A stretch of DNA of 64,000 nt, taken from NCBI GenBank assembly GCA_037132075.1, contig JBAXPV010000018.1, positions 1-64,000 on the forward strand, in the 5' to 3' direction. Origin of the DNA: JBAXPV01 sp037132075. GTDB taxonomy: Bacteria > Bacteroidota > Bacteroidia > Bacteroidales > CAIXZF01. The notes beneath the pieces are model-generated. The model searched no databases. It saw only the letters and a list, made by a program, of their open reading frames with translations, and had not been told where the DNA came from. Both the position numbers and the translations under genes were made by a program. Shown piece after piece: positions 17,840-26,534 of this stretch; position 1 is the first letter of the stretch; every line of letters starts with the position of its first letter.

Positions 17840-19285
17840 TTAAGCGATTTCTTTTGGGAATAAGGGTATTGTGAATATAAAATCACTCCCTTTTCCGACT
17901 TCACTTTCAACCCAGATTTCACCGCCGTTTTGTTCAACAAATTCTTTGCAGATTAATAAGCCAAAGCCTGTCCCACGTTCGTTTGCAGTGCCCGCCGTTG
18001 TTTGGATTTGAGAGATTTCGAAAAGTTGCTTCATCCTCTCGGCTTTGATCCCTACACCATTGTCAGAGACTGTAATAGTTATATAGGTGCTGTCTTTTTT
18101 TGCATAAATATTAATCAAACCCTTGTTGTTGGCGTATTTTACAGCATTTGAAATCAAATTACGTAAAACTGTATTAATCATATCGACATCGGCATAAATA
18201 TTAAATTCTGTTTCTTTGTCAAAATTGACCGTTATCTCCTTATTGACTGCACCTTGAATAAGAGTTTCAACAACATCACTGCAGATTTCAGTAAAATTAT
18301 AGCTTTTTGGATCAAATGATATCTTACCGGATTGTGCTCTTATCCACAATAAAAGGTCTTCCAATAATTTAAGGGTCATTGTCGCTGAATGATTGATGTT
18401 TTTTGCAATTCTTTCAATGAATTCATAATCAAATTCATGAAGATTGATTACCAATAAGTCTGATAATCCAATCAGTGAATTGAAGGGACTTCTTAAATCA
18501 TGGGCAAGAATTGTTATGAGCTTGTCCTTGTCGAGATTGACTTTTGTTAATACTTTGTTTTGCTGATTTATAATTAATTCGGTTTCTGCTTTAACTGCAT
18601 TTAATTCTTTTTGAAGTACAAGTGCCATGTTGGTCGTTACTAAGTCTTCCTTTACTTTTTTGCGTTCAGTAATATCTGTTACATTGAGCCTGCAATATTT
18701 CCTGTTTTTAGACATAATGCCCTCAATAAATACGTCTTTTAGCAAATTTTCTTCCGTTTGGATTACTACCTCGCAACGTCCTTTGGTATGACTTTTCAAT
18801 AACTTCTGAAAAAAGAGATTAAAAATGGAGCGCGTATTTAGCGAGACAAAAAAAGCAAATCGACTGTTAACCAGGGGTAAAAGATCTTTGCTTAGTAATT
18901 GTGCTGCGCTAAGATTCAATTCAATAATGTTGCCGTCCATTGAAAGTGTAAAGTAAGCAGACGGTGCAAAATCATAAAGTTCTTTATATTTCTCTTTTGC
19001 TAGTTTTTCCTGCTCATTAGCCAAAACAAGGTTAGCGTTTTGCATCTCAAGTTCGATCTGATGAACCTGCAATTCATGCAAAAGCTTCAATGTTTCGGTT
19101 TCAGAAAACGAGATTTGTTTTTCTTTCTTTAATAAACCTAGCTGTTTTTCTGCATTCTGACGGAGTGTTTTGCTTTTCATTTCTTCAAGATGTTCATAGT
19201 AATCAGGTAAATTAATGCTGAAAAGAGGAAGATATCGCTGTCTTACGACTCGTCTAAAGGTACATGAATTGTTCATATTTATCAA
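17840..19285 (-). CDS. Orphan PAS-domain sensor histidine kinase
   Basis: The product is up to 481 residues. Residues 60-100 form a coiled region (LHELQVHQIELEMQNANL). A PAS domain spans about 100-205. A second coil leads to the HisKA domain, with H262 in ILAHDLRSPFN. The ATPase domain contains LRNLISNAVKYAN, DNGVGIK and GTGFGLLICKEF. There is no transmembrane segment, so it is cytosolic. No response regulator is adjacent. The start is uncertain: a methionine at residue 36 (MKSKTLRQNAE, position 19180) is equally plausible, with a near-promoter TACCTTTA around 19254. It is convergent with the ABC gene, 12 nt apart. Confidence 0.85.
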   Translation of the reverse strand: MINMNNSCTFRRVVRQRYLPLFSINLPDYYEHLEEMKSKTLRQNAEKQLGLLKKEKQISFSETETLKLLHELQVHQIELEMQNANLVLANEQEKLAKEKYKELYDFAPSAYFTLSMDGNIIELNLSAAQLLSKDLLPLVNSRFAFFVSLNTRSIFNLFFQKLLKSHTKGRCEVVIQTEENLLKDVFIEGIMSKNRKYCRLNVTDITERKKVKEDLVTTNMALVLQKELNAVKAETELIINQQNKVLTKVNLDKDKLITILAHDLRSPFNSLIGLSDLLVINLHEFDYEFIERIAKNINHSATMTLKLLEDLLLWIRAQSGKISFDPKSYNFTEICSDVVETLIQGAVNKEITVNFDKETEFNIYADVDMINTVLRNLISNAVKYANNKGLINIYAKKDSTYITITVSDNGVGIKAERMKQLFEISQIQTTAGTANERGTGFGLLICKEFVEQNGGEIWVESEVGKGSDFIFTIPLFPKEIA

Positions 19286-19330
19286 TACTAAAGAAATTAT
19301 ATATCTCCCTATGATGAGATAATGATCCTA

Positions 19331-19362
19331 TTTGTGAATTTAAGTCATTTGCTGTACCTTTG
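19331..19362 (+). promoter_or_regulatory. Consensus Bacteroidota promoter for efp
   Basis: TTTG at 19331-19334, a 20-bp spacer, then TACCTTTG at 19355-19362 match the -33/-7 consensus exactly. Transcription would start near 19367, about 22 nt before the efp ATG. Confidence 0.75.
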
Positions 19363-19388
19363 CAGCCCTTTTAAAAGAACAAAATTTT

Positions 19389-19955
19389 ATGGCTACTACA
19401 GCAGATTTCAGGAATGGTCTATGCCTCGAGTTTAATGGTGATTTATTTACCATCACTGACTTTCAACACGTGAAACCCGGTAAGGGTGGGGCTTTTGTCC
19501 GCACAAAACTAAAGAACCTCCGTACAGGCAAGGTCATTGACAATACCTTCAACGCTGGTGTTAAAATTGATGTTGCCCGCGTGGAACGTCGCCAATACCA
19601 GTTTCTTTATACCGACGACAATGGGTATAACTTCATGAACAATGAGACTTTTGAGCAGGTGTCACTGGAGGAAAATTTGATCAACGCACCAAAGTTCCTC
19701 AAAGAAGGACAGGAGATTGACATTACTTTTCACGCAGATACTGAAACAGTACTTTATGCTGAGCTTCCTGCTTTTGTGGTACTTCAGATCACTTATTGCG
19801 AGCCTGGCGTTAGGGGCGATACCGCTACAAATGCAGGCAAACCCGCAACACTTGAAACAGGAGCTATCGTGAAAGTGCCACTATTCGTCGAGACTGGCGA
19901 ATATATCAAAGTGGATACCCGTACAGGAGATTACTCAGAACGCGCAAAAGTTTAG
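19389..19955 (+). CDS. efp: Translation elongation factor P
   Basis: The 188-residue protein shows the three-beta-barrel EF-P layout. The conserved loop HVKPGKGGAFVRTKLKN places the tip lysine at K32. The C-terminal domain ends with TGEYIKVDTRTGDYSERAK, typical of EF-P. EF-P rescues ribosomes stalled at polyproline stretches. The lysine-modifying genes (epmA/epmB) are not visible here. It shares a transcript with the lpxD homologue 2 nt downstream. Confidence 0.96.
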   Translation: MATTADFRNGLCLEFNGDLFTITDFQHVKPGKGGAFVRTKLKNLRTGKVIDNTFNAGVKIDVARVERRQYQFLYTDDNGYNFMNNETFEQVSLEENLINAPKFLKEGQEIDITFHADTETVLYAELPAFVVLQITYCEPGVRGDTATNAGKPATLETGAIVKVPLFVETGEYIKVDTRTGDYSERAKV

Positions 19956-19957
19956 TT

Positions 19958-20890
19958 ATGAAATTTCCCCAAGCACTGATCCTTGAAGAGGTTGCCAGGC
20001 TCTTTGATGTTCGTTTTGTTGGTGATCCCAGGCAGGCGATTACCGGAATCAATGAAATTCACATGGTAGAACATGGTGACATCACCTTCGTCGACCATCC
20101 GAAATATTACGACAAAGTGCTTCGCTCTGCAGCTACAACGATCATTCTCAACAAAGATGTGGATTGTCCGGAAGGAAAAGCCCTCATCTTTGCAGAAGAC
20201 CCTTTTTCTGTATATGTGGGTCTCGTCAAGCGCTATCGCGGTTTTGAGTCGGCCTATGAAATGGTAAACGACAGCGCCCTGATTGGCGAAGGAACGATAA
20301 TCCAGCCTGGCGCTTTTGTAGGCAATCATGTGACCATCGGCAAAAACTGCCTGATTCATGCGAATGCCAGCATCTATGACCATAGTGTGATTGGTGACAA
20401 TGTCATCATCCATTCAGGGAGTGTTATTGGTGCGGATGCCTTTTATTACAAACGTCGTCCTGACTTCTACGACAAGCTTGAAAATTGTGGACGCGTGGTC
20501 CTGAGCAATAATGTCGAGGTTGGGGCCTTATGCACCATCGACAAGGGCGTTTCCGGGGATACTTTCATCGGGGAAGGCACTAAATTTGACAATCATGTGC
20601 AGGTAGGACATGATACGGTAATTGGCAGGAACTGTCTGATCGGATGTGCTTCAATTATTGCTGGCGTCACCCGTTTAGAAGATGACGTCATTCTCTGGGG
20701 ACGCGTTTCAGTTCAAAAGGACCTGGTAATAGGCAAAGGTGCTGTTGTGTTGGCACATTCGGGTGTCGATAAGTCTTTGGAAGGCGGTAAGACATATTAT
20801 GGAGCTCCTGTGCAGGAAGTGCGCAAAGCGTGGCGTGAAATGGCCTATACACGCCGACTTGATGAAGTATTTCACAAGCTGGGACTATAA
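19958..20890 (+). CDS. lpxD: LpxD-type UDP-3-O-acylglucosamine N-acyltransferase homologue
   Basis: A 310-residue protein. It has an N-terminal uridine-binding-like domain (GDPRQAITGINEIHMVEHGDITFV) and a long hexapeptide-repeat helix (GEGTIIQPGAFVGNHVTIGK and following). The helix includes DNHVQVGHDTVIG, which carries the catalytic-type histidine. LpxD N-acylates the lipid A precursor. It is somewhat short for the family (about 340 residues) and is separated from the lpxC-fabZ/lpxA pair, so it may be a second LpxD paralogue with a different substrate. A hairpin terminator lies downstream. Confidence 0.85.
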   Translation: MKFPQALILEEVARLFDVRFVGDPRQAITGINEIHMVEHGDITFVDHPKYYDKVLRSAATTIILNKDVDCPEGKALIFAEDPFSVYVGLVKRYRGFESAYEMVNDSALIGEGTIIQPGAFVGNHVTIGKNCLIHANASIYDHSVIGDNVIIHSGSVIGADAFYYKRRPDFYDKLENCGRVVLSNNVEVGALCTIDKGVSGDTFIGEGTKFDNHVQVGHDTVIGRNCLIGCASIIAGVTRLEDDVILWGRVSVQKDLVIGKGAVVLAHSGVDKSLEGGKTYYGAPVQEVRKAWREMAYTRRLDEVFHKLGL

Positions 20891-20942
20891 AGCAGACCAA
20901 CATTCAATTCTTCTCAGCTTGCAATAACAATTTCCGGAAAGC

Positions 20943-20995
20943 AAAAAAAAGGTGAAAGGTAGCGTTCCCCCCGGATCACCACGCAATCACCTTTT
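20943..20995 (-). terminator. Rho-independent terminator of the small RNA candidate
   Basis: A 9-bp stem (20947-20955 with 20987-20995) encloses an inner 4-bp GCGT/ACGC stem. On the minus strand the 3' arm runs directly into eight consecutive T residues. Confidence 0.7.
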
Positions 20996-20997
20996 AG

Positions 20998-21027
20998 AGC
21001 AATGGATAAGGTCCAATTGCTTTTTTC
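20998..21027 (+). terminator. Rho-independent terminator after the lpxD homologue
   Basis: AGCAATGGA pairs with TCC(A)ATTGCT around a 5-nt loop with one bulged A. Six T residues follow on the plus strand. It would end the efp-lpxD transcript. On the other strand the same stem is an internal hairpin of the small RNA candidate. Confidence 0.65.
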
Positions 21028-21205
21028 TTGCAAACGAATAATAATCCGTTTTAATGCAATGATATTGGAATAATAAATTACTCCAATTATAATTCAATCA
21101 ATCGATTGATAAACAAATGTCTACAATAATAATTCCACTTTTTTAAGGAAAGTCCCCCCGGACCCTCCTGTATAAAATATCAGACTTTCGTCAATATTTC
21201 AATTG

Positions 21206-21236
21206 CAAATATAATACAGAAATTAAAATAAGCAAA
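21206..21236 (-). promoter_or_regulatory. Consensus promoter for the small RNA candidate
   Basis: On the minus strand TTTG (21233-21236), a 19-bp spacer and TATATTTG (21206-21213) match the Bacteroidota consensus exactly. It lies entirely downstream of the tag stop codon, so it does not serve a gene start. Confidence 0.7.
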
Positions 21237-21245
21237 TTTTATTTA

Positions 21246-21824
21246 TTATTTTTTATAAAATTCATTTCGTCTGAAGCAGTGCACCATGTGATCATCTACC
21301 ATCCCTGCAGCTTGCATAAATGCATAGCATATCGTGGATCCTACGAATTTTAAACCACGTTTTACCAGATCTTTGCTCATCGCATCACTTTCTTGTGATT
21401 TTGTTGGTATCTGCGAAAGTTCAGTCCAGTGGTTCACCAGCGTTACTCCACCGGTAAACTGCCAGATGTATTTATCGAAACTCCCAAATTCCTTTTGGAT
21501 CTCCAGGAAAAGCCTGGCGTTGGAAACCGTGGCCCTGATCTTTGCCTGGTTCCGAATAATCCCTGCGTCTTGCATCAGCTCTTGAATGCGGCTTTCGTCG
21601 AATTTTACGATCTTTTCAGCATCGAAACCGGCGAAGGCTGTGCGAAAGTTTTCTCTTTTATGGAGTACCGTTTTCCAGCTTAATCCTGCCTGGAAAGCAT
21701 CAAGTACCATGTACTCGAATAGTTTCCTGTCGTCGTGCAAAGGCAAGCCCCATTCAGTGTCATGATATTCAATCATGAGCGGATCGTTGGAAGGCCACGA
21801 ACAGCTTTGCCTTTTTTCTGTCAT
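21246..21824 (-). CDS. tag: DNA-3-methyladenine glycosylase I
   Basis: The 192-residue protein contains YHDTEWGLPLHDDRKLFEYM, the FQAGLSWKTVLHKRENFR segment and the C-terminal DDHMVHCFRR. Family zinc ligands would be a cysteine near residue 8, H21 in YHDTEW and the HxxxHC end. It removes 3-methyladenine from alkylated DNA. Its start overlaps the stop of the copper-binding lipoprotein gene by 4 nt, so both are translated from one mRNA. Confidence 0.94.
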   Translation of the reverse strand: MTEKRQSCSWPSNDPLMIEYHDTEWGLPLHDDRKLFEYMVLDAFQAGLSWKTVLHKRENFRTAFAGFDAEKIVKFDESRIQELMQDAGIIRNQAKIRATVSNARLFLEIQKEFGSFDKYIWQFTGGVTLVNHWTELSQIPTKSQESDAMSKDLVKRGLKFVGSTICYAFMQAAGMVDDHMVHCFRRNEFYKK

Positions 21825-22147
21825 TTCAGGTCTTTTTGACCTGTAACTTCGTAGCCAGCGTCAACAATGGCTGCCGTCAAAACTTTAACATTGGTTTTGG
21901 TGCTGTCGAACTTTACCTTGGCTTTTCCCTCTTTGAAAGAAGCAGTACATTCAGTAACCCCTGCAACTTGCGTAAGACTGGTTTGGACAGTATTCTCGCA
22001 ACCCTCGCAGGTCATCCCTTTCACGCTTAATTCCATGGTTTTAACAGTTGATACTTTGACAGCTGCTGCAGGAACCGTTTTGTTTGTTGAGTTGGTACAG
22101 GAAACAAAAAGGCTTCCAATAAAAAGGATTGTAAATAGTTTTTTCAT
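21821..22147 (-). CDS. Heavy-metal-associated (HMA) domain lipoprotein, probable periplasmic copper-binding protein
   Basis: A 108-residue protein. A short lipoprotein signal ends LFVSC (C17), and one HMA fold carries GMTCEGC (C47, C50). The beta-alpha-beta pattern ends DAGYEVTG. Cytosolic CopZ-type chaperones lack a signal, so this one acts outside the inner membrane. Position after ctaB and the caa3 genes suggests delivery or buffering of copper for oxidase assembly; that role is inferred. Confidence 0.88.
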   Translation of the reverse strand: MKKLFTILFIGSLFVSCTNSTNKTVPAAAVKVSTVKTMELSVKGMTCEGCENTVQTSLTQVAGVTECTASFKEGKAKVKFDSTKTNVKVLTAAIVDAGYEVTGQKDLK

Positions 22148-22178
22148 TTGATTTTTTTTAGTGGTTTCGTGGTGAGAC

Positions 22179-23051
22179 TTAAACTACTGCATCTATCCAC
22201 AACAATATCATTACATAAAGGTAGAAAAAATTGAGTTTCATAAACCCAAAGCCATAGTTTGGTTTTTTTTCGAGAGGCTTTAGCAAATTAACAAAACTCA
22301 GCACTACCACTACGGCGCCAGTCACGAGCGCAAGGCCGACCCAGAAATTTGTGATCACACCGAAAAATGCAAGGAATAATGCCATCACTGCTGCCCAGAA
22401 GATCCAGATAAAACTGAGCCTTTGGATCTGTCCTTGCGTAAAGATACTGTTAAGTGTCGGAAGTCCGCCCTGTGCGTAATCATCACCCAATTTTAATAAC
22501 AACAGCCAAAAATGCGGGATTTGCCCGATAAAGAAAAACGCTGCCAGCATCCATACCCGATGGTCACCCAGATGACCGCCTGCACATACCCACCCGATCA
22601 CCGGAGGCAAGGCACCCACTACCGAACCTGGGACCGCGGCAAAGGCTGTCTTCCTTTTTAGAGGCGTATACACGAGGTTGTACCATAAAATCGTCAGGAT
22701 GCCGAGGGATAATGCCAGCCAGCCTGAGGTTATCAGGAGAATTAAGTTGCCAATTACGAAGTAACATATAATGATAATTACAGCAAGGCTCAAACTCATC
22801 CTTCCAGAGACAAGGGGTCTGTTGGCTGTTCGTTTCATTTTTGCATCAAGGGATCGTTCCTGTACCTGGTTCAGGGCCATTGCGCCGCAACCCAGCATTA
22901 GCACGGCGAAAAATGGAAAAAGGAAACCCGGGTTCAGGCTTCCTTTTTCAATAACATATCCTGTTGCTGCACTCAGGGCAATGGGAAGGGCGATTCTTAC
23001 TTTGCCCAATTCCAGCGACAGCGAGACGATCTTCAGTGGATTATTTGGCAT
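22179..23051 (-). CDS. ctaB: Protoheme IX farnesyltransferase (heme O synthase)
   Basis: The 290-residue UbiA-family membrane protein has the allylic-substrate motif NQVQERSLDAKMKRTANRPL near residues 61-80. A second motif, YNLVYTPLKRKT, lies near residue 124, and GQIPHFWLL is in the middle. It converts heme B to heme O, the precursor of heme A for the caa3 oxidase. It overlaps ctaC by 11 nt. No ctaA (heme A synthase) is in the window. Confidence 0.95.
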   Translation of the reverse strand: MPNNPLKIVSLSLELGKVRIALPIALSAATGYVIEKGSLNPGFLFPFFAVLMLGCGAMALNQVQERSLDAKMKRTANRPLVSGRMSLSLAVIIIICYFVIGNLILLITSGWLALSLGILTILWYNLVYTPLKRKTAFAAVPGSVVGALPPVIGWVCAGGHLGDHRVWMLAAFFFIGQIPHFWLLLLKLGDDYAQGGLPTLNSIFTQGQIQRLSFIWIFWAAVMALFLAFFGVITNFWVGLALVTGAVVVVLSFVNLLKPLEKKPNYGFGFMKLNFFYLYVMILLWIDAVV

Positions 23052-23979
23052 TCAGACTTTTAATGAAATCTGCGATGTCTTTGATGCCTTTTTCGTCAAT
23101 CTGGCCTTTATAGGACACCATCATGTTAGGCTGAAAGCCTTTTACAACATCGGCATTGGGTTCCAGTAAAGATCTTTTGATATAATCATCATCAACTTTA
23201 ACAGTCCTTTCTTTACCATCAGTAAGGACAGTAGCATCTTCGCCATAGATTCCTTTAAAGGATGGTCCGACGATTTTTGTTCCATCCAGCGAATGACAAG
23301 CCAGGCAACCTTTTTGCTCATAGAGCTGCCTGCCGATGGCGCCGGGTTTCGCCGCTTCTTCAGCACTTAGCTTCTTGGGGCCACTGGCATACCAGGCCTT
23401 AAAAGTCGCTTCATCCACCACTTTCACTTCAGCATTCATATAAGAATGTCGTAAGCCGCAATATTCGGTGCAAAAAAGGTTGTAGGATCCTTCTTTTGTC
23501 GCTATGAACCAAACGAAGTTATCCCTGCCGGGAATGGCATCCTGTTTTATTCTGAAAGCAGGAATAAAGATACTGTGGTTGATGTCAACAGCATGTAGGT
23601 TGAGCCTGACAGCTTTCCCTTTTGGCACTAGCAATACATTGTTGTTCAGGCCATTTGGATAGTCAAATGAAAAGCTCCACATTCGGGCTGTGACAGTGAT
23701 CGTCATCGAATCAGCCGGGGGATGTCGCACTGGGATCCAGGCTTTCCATCCATACCAGAACATCATTAATGCGAGTAGTGTTGGGATTACGGTCCAAACG
23801 ATCTCCAGGGTATTGCTACCATGGATTTCTGTAGGGACAGGGTTTCTTTTTTCGTCGTACCGCCATACGAAATATAGCATTACAGCAGTAATGGCTAAGA
23901 GGAAGACGGCAGAGATACCGAAAATCAGCAGAAAGACATTGTCAACGCCGGTCGAGAGATTTGATGCACCTTCAAACAT
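23041..23979 (-). CDS. ctaC: caa3-type cytochrome c oxidase subunit II with fused cytochrome c domain
   Basis: The 312-residue product has two N-terminal helices and a cupredoxin domain with the binuclear copper A site: the INHS histidine, then FCTEYCGLRHSYM. The C-terminal cytochrome c domain has CLACH near residue 228 and a methionine ligand candidate in GFQPNMMVSY. The heme c extension defines caa3 enzymes. Here ctaC comes after subunits I, III and IV rather than before subunit I. Confidence 0.96.
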   Translation of the reverse strand: MFEGASNLSTGVDNVFLLIFGISAVFLLAITAVMLYFVWRYDEKRNPVPTEIHGSNTLEIVWTVIPTLLALMMFWYGWKAWIPVRHPPADSMTITVTARMWSFSFDYPNGLNNNVLLVPKGKAVRLNLHAVDINHSIFIPAFRIKQDAIPGRDNFVWFIATKEGSYNLFCTEYCGLRHSYMNAEVKVVDEATFKAWYASGPKKLSAEEAAKPGAIGRQLYEQKGCLACHSLDGTKIVGPSFKGIYGEDATVLTDGKERTVKVDDDYIKRSLLEPNADVVKGFQPNMMVSYKGQIDEKGIKDIADFIKSLNAK

Positions 23980-23982
23980 ATC

Positions 23983-24267
23983 TTAACGGAATAAATAATC
24001 AAAAAAGGTGAAAATGATAACCATGAAAAATACGACAAGTACCACGGTTACCATGAACCGGTATATCTTCTGGTCGAATTTGAGATGCATAAAATAAAGC
24101 AGCACCAGGGTCGCTTTTATTGATGCGATAAGCATGGCAGTTGTCACGCTGAGTGCGCCGAGATTGACATTGGTAACTGCTACCGTTACAAAGGTCAGCA
24201 CAAGTAGGATGGCAAGTATCCAGACATAGGTCGAATACGGAGTTATATGTTGTTTTTCTTCACTCAT
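23983..24267 (-). CDS. ctaF: Cytochrome c oxidase subunit IV (CtaF-type)
   Basis: A 94-residue protein with three hydrophobic helices, including ASIKATLVLLYFMHLKFD. That helix is the hallmark of prokaryotic subunit IV (COX4_pro). It is 3 nt upstream of ctaC and 12 nt downstream of ctaE. It stabilises the oxidase complex. Confidence 0.93.
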   Translation of the reverse strand: MSEEKQHITPYSTYVWILAILLVLTFVTVAVTNVNLGALSVTTAMLIASIKATLVLLYFMHLKFDQKIYRFMVTVVLVVFFMVIIFTFFDYLFR

Positions 24268-24279
24268 AGGTCAATTGGA

Positions 24280-24894
24280 TTAATGGATGAGGTAAAACAG
24301 GGGAAACAGGAAAATCCAGATCAGGTCGATCAGGTGCCAGTAAAGCGCTCCGTTTTCAAGAAACGCATATTTGTCGGGCCGAACTCTTCCTTTTTTTATG
24401 TAAACAGCAACCCATACTAATACGGTTAGTCCTACGATGATATGTAAGGCATGCAAACCTGTCATCAGGAAGTAAAGGCTAAAGAATAGCGTATCACCGG
24501 CCCCCAATGCCTGTACGAATTTTGAACTGGGATATAAGCCGTGCTCAAATTTCACATTCCATTCGAAGTATTTGTTCACCAGGAAGACAATTCCAAGGAT
24601 CACCGTGATGGCTATCAGTCTCAAAACCAGTTTTGTATTTCCCTTTTGTATCGCAGTCACCGACATTGCAATGGTCATACTGCTAACCAGTAGGATGACT
24701 GTATTGATGGTTCCGATGACATCATTAAGCTCTTCCCCGGCAAGGTGGAATGCTGTTTGATGCATATAACGATAGATAGAGTATACGATGAAGAGTCCTC
24801 CAAACAATAGGATTTCAGTAAAGATGAACAGCCACATCCCGAGTTTGGATGCCTGGTCATCGCGATGGACATGAGTGTGTGCGTTAGATTCCAT
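24280..24894 (-). CDS. ctaE: Cytochrome c oxidase subunit III
   Basis: The 204-residue product is the short five-helix form of subunit III. It includes LGMWLFIFTEILLFGGLF at the N-terminus, and TGLHALHIIVGL and YWHLIDLIWIFLFPLFYL toward the C-terminus. These contain the conserved acidic and histidine residues of the family. It lies 12 nt after ctaD. Confidence 0.95.
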   Translation of the reverse strand: MESNAHTHVHRDDQASKLGMWLFIFTEILLFGGLFIVYSIYRYMHQTAFHLAGEELNDVIGTINTVILLVSSMTIAMSVTAIQKGNTKLVLRLIAITVILGIVFLVNKYFEWNVKFEHGLYPSSKFVQALGAGDTLFFSLYFLMTGLHALHIIVGLTVLVWVAVYIKKGRVRPDKYAFLENGALYWHLIDLIWIFLFPLFYLIH

Positions 24895-24906
24895 GTCGGT
24901 CCTATA

Positions 24907-26511
24907 TTAAGCCTTATGGCTGTTAGTTTCAGTGAAGTCAGGAATGACGTCGAAATTCTCCAGTGGAGGCGGAGAAGGGATAGTCCATTCCAAAGATTTG
25001 CTTCCCCAGGGGTTGTCGCCAGCCGAAGGTCCTTTTCGGGCACCCCTGATGAGGTTGGTAATGATGATGGCAAGGCCGATAGCCAACACCCAGCTTCCGA
25101 TAGTGGAAGCAACGTTGAGGTTGGTAAACTGGGGAAGATAATCGTAGTAGCGCCTGGGCATTCCTTGCATTCCGAGAATAAACATTGGGAAATACAACAT
25201 ATTAAATCCGACAAAGAAAACAGCAAAGCCAATGTTAGCCCATCTGTGGTTGTACATCCTGCCATACATCTTGGGTAGCCAATAATGCATCGCAGCAAAG
25301 AATGCAGTACCCATTCCACCGAAGATGATATAATGGAAATGTGCTACAACAAATGCTGTATTATGGACATGTACGTCGGTAGCAAGTGAACCAAGGATGA
25401 GTCCGGTGAATCCTCCGATCATAAACAGGAACATAAAGCCAAGCGCCCAGATCAGCGGGGGTTGTAAGCTGATAGAGCCTTTATACAAGGTAGCGACCCA
25501 GTTAAAGACTTTAATAGCAGAAGGGATGGCTACAAAGAAAGTCATCAGGGAGAAAATAAACTGAGCGGTTGTGCTCATCCCCGAAGTAAACATATGGTGT
25601 GCCCAAACGAAATAACCGACGATGGCAATAGCCATGGTCGAGACCACGATGGCGTTGTATCCGAAGATCGCTTTACGGGCAAAAGTCGGGATGACTTCTG
25701 ATATCACACCCATAGCGGGTAAAATCATGATATACACTGCCGGATGCGAATAGATCCAGAAAAGATGCTGATAGAGTACAGGGTCTCCTCCCAGCGCCGG
25801 GTCAAAGAAACCGATACCGAGTAGCCTTTCAGCAATGATCATCAGCAGCGTGATCCCTACGATTGGTGTGGCAAAGAGCTGGATCCAGCCTGTACCATAG
25901 ATAGCCCAGGCAAACAAAGGCATCTTCATCCATTCCATACCTGGCGCACGAAGCCTGTGAACAGTCACGATGAAATTCAAACCTGTAAGGATGGAGGAGA
26001 ACCCAAGCAGGAATGCGCCCATAACCATAGGAAGCATATTGGTCGTTGTCTTAAAACTGTAAGGAGCATAGAAGGTCCAACCGGTATCAGGAGGGCCGCC
26101 AGCTGTAAAAAGGGAAATCAACACAACGAAAATTCCCGTCATGAAGAGATACCACGAAAACAGGTTCAGCTTTGGGAAAGAGACGTCTTTCGCCCCGATA
26201 ATAATGGGTAAAAAGAAATTCCCAAAGATTGCCGGGAGACCAGGAATGACAATGACAAAGATCATGATGACGCCATGTAAGGTAAAAAAGCTGTTATAGG
26301 TCTGTGGTCCCATGATGGTTCTGCCGGGAGCGATAAGTTCCAGGCGGATTCCCAATCCCAGCAATACCCCGACAATAAAAAATGCCAGGATTACATACAT
26401 ATACATCAGACCTATTCGCTTGTGGTCTGTCGTGAGAAGCCAGGCGCCCAGGCCTTTCCGGCCTCCTTTCTCCTCAAAGAAATTTAATTGGGATGATGCT
26501 GTATCAGTCAT
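24907..26511 (-). CDS. ctaD: Cytochrome c oxidase subunit I, A2-type heme-copper oxidase
   Basis: The 534-residue, twelve-helix catalytic subunit has FFTLHGVIM (low-spin heme histidine), IYSHPAVYIMILP near residue 253 (copper B histidine and cross-linked tyrosine), HHMFTSGM and VAHFHYIIFGG. The YSHPAVY wording lacks the glutamate of A1-type enzymes (GHPEVY). It carries the YS pair of A2-type oxidases such as the Rhodothermus marinus caa3 enzyme. It reduces oxygen to water and pumps protons. Confidence 0.96.
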   Translation of the reverse strand: MTDTASSQLNFFEEKGGRKGLGAWLLTTDHKRIGLMYMYVILAFFIVGVLLGLGIRLELIAPGRTIMGPQTYNSFFTLHGVIMIFVIVIPGLPAIFGNFFLPIIIGAKDVSFPKLNLFSWYLFMTGIFVVLISLFTAGGPPDTGWTFYAPYSFKTTTNMLPMVMGAFLLGFSSILTGLNFIVTVHRLRAPGMEWMKMPLFAWAIYGTGWIQLFATPIVGITLLMIIAERLLGIGFFDPALGGDPVLYQHLFWIYSHPAVYIMILPAMGVISEVIPTFARKAIFGYNAIVVSTMAIAIVGYFVWAHHMFTSGMSTTAQFIFSLMTFFVAIPSAIKVFNWVATLYKGSISLQPPLIWALGFMFLFMIGGFTGLILGSLATDVHVHNTAFVVAHFHYIIFGGMGTAFFAAMHYWLPKMYGRMYNHRWANIGFAVFFVGFNMLYFPMFILGMQGMPRRYYDYLPQFTNLNVASTIGSWVLAIGLAIIITNLIRGARKGPSAGDNPWGSKSLEWTIPSPPPLENFDVIPDFTETNSHKA

Positions 26512-26534
26512 TAGCGATCCTCTTTTATTTGTGA

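Larger units (their letters stand above)
20943..21202 (-). ncRNA. Candidate structured small RNA, about 258 nt
   Basis: This minus-strand stretch has a consensus promoter (21206-21236), no usable reading frame, several stem-loops and a terminal hairpin followed by eight T residues. The 5' hairpin pairs GAAAGTC (21183-21189) with GACTTTC (21148-21154). Further stems are at about 21098-21111, 21064-21087, 21030-21052 and 20998-21021. The 3' hairpin pairs AAAAGGTGA (20987-20995) with TCACCTTTT (20947-20955). The first and last loops both contain the same 10-mer, TCCGGGGGGA. It lies between tag and the lpxD homologue. I cannot assign it to a named RNA family. Confidence 0.6.

Noticed and set aside
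20896..21245. Small RNA on the plus strand with C-rich loops
   Set aside because: The plus strand lacks a promoter box. The minus strand has both a consensus promoter and a T-run terminator.
24675..25319. Minus-strand frame of 214 codons across the ctaD-ctaE junction
   Set aside because: It is an alternative frame of two strongly conserved oxidase genes.
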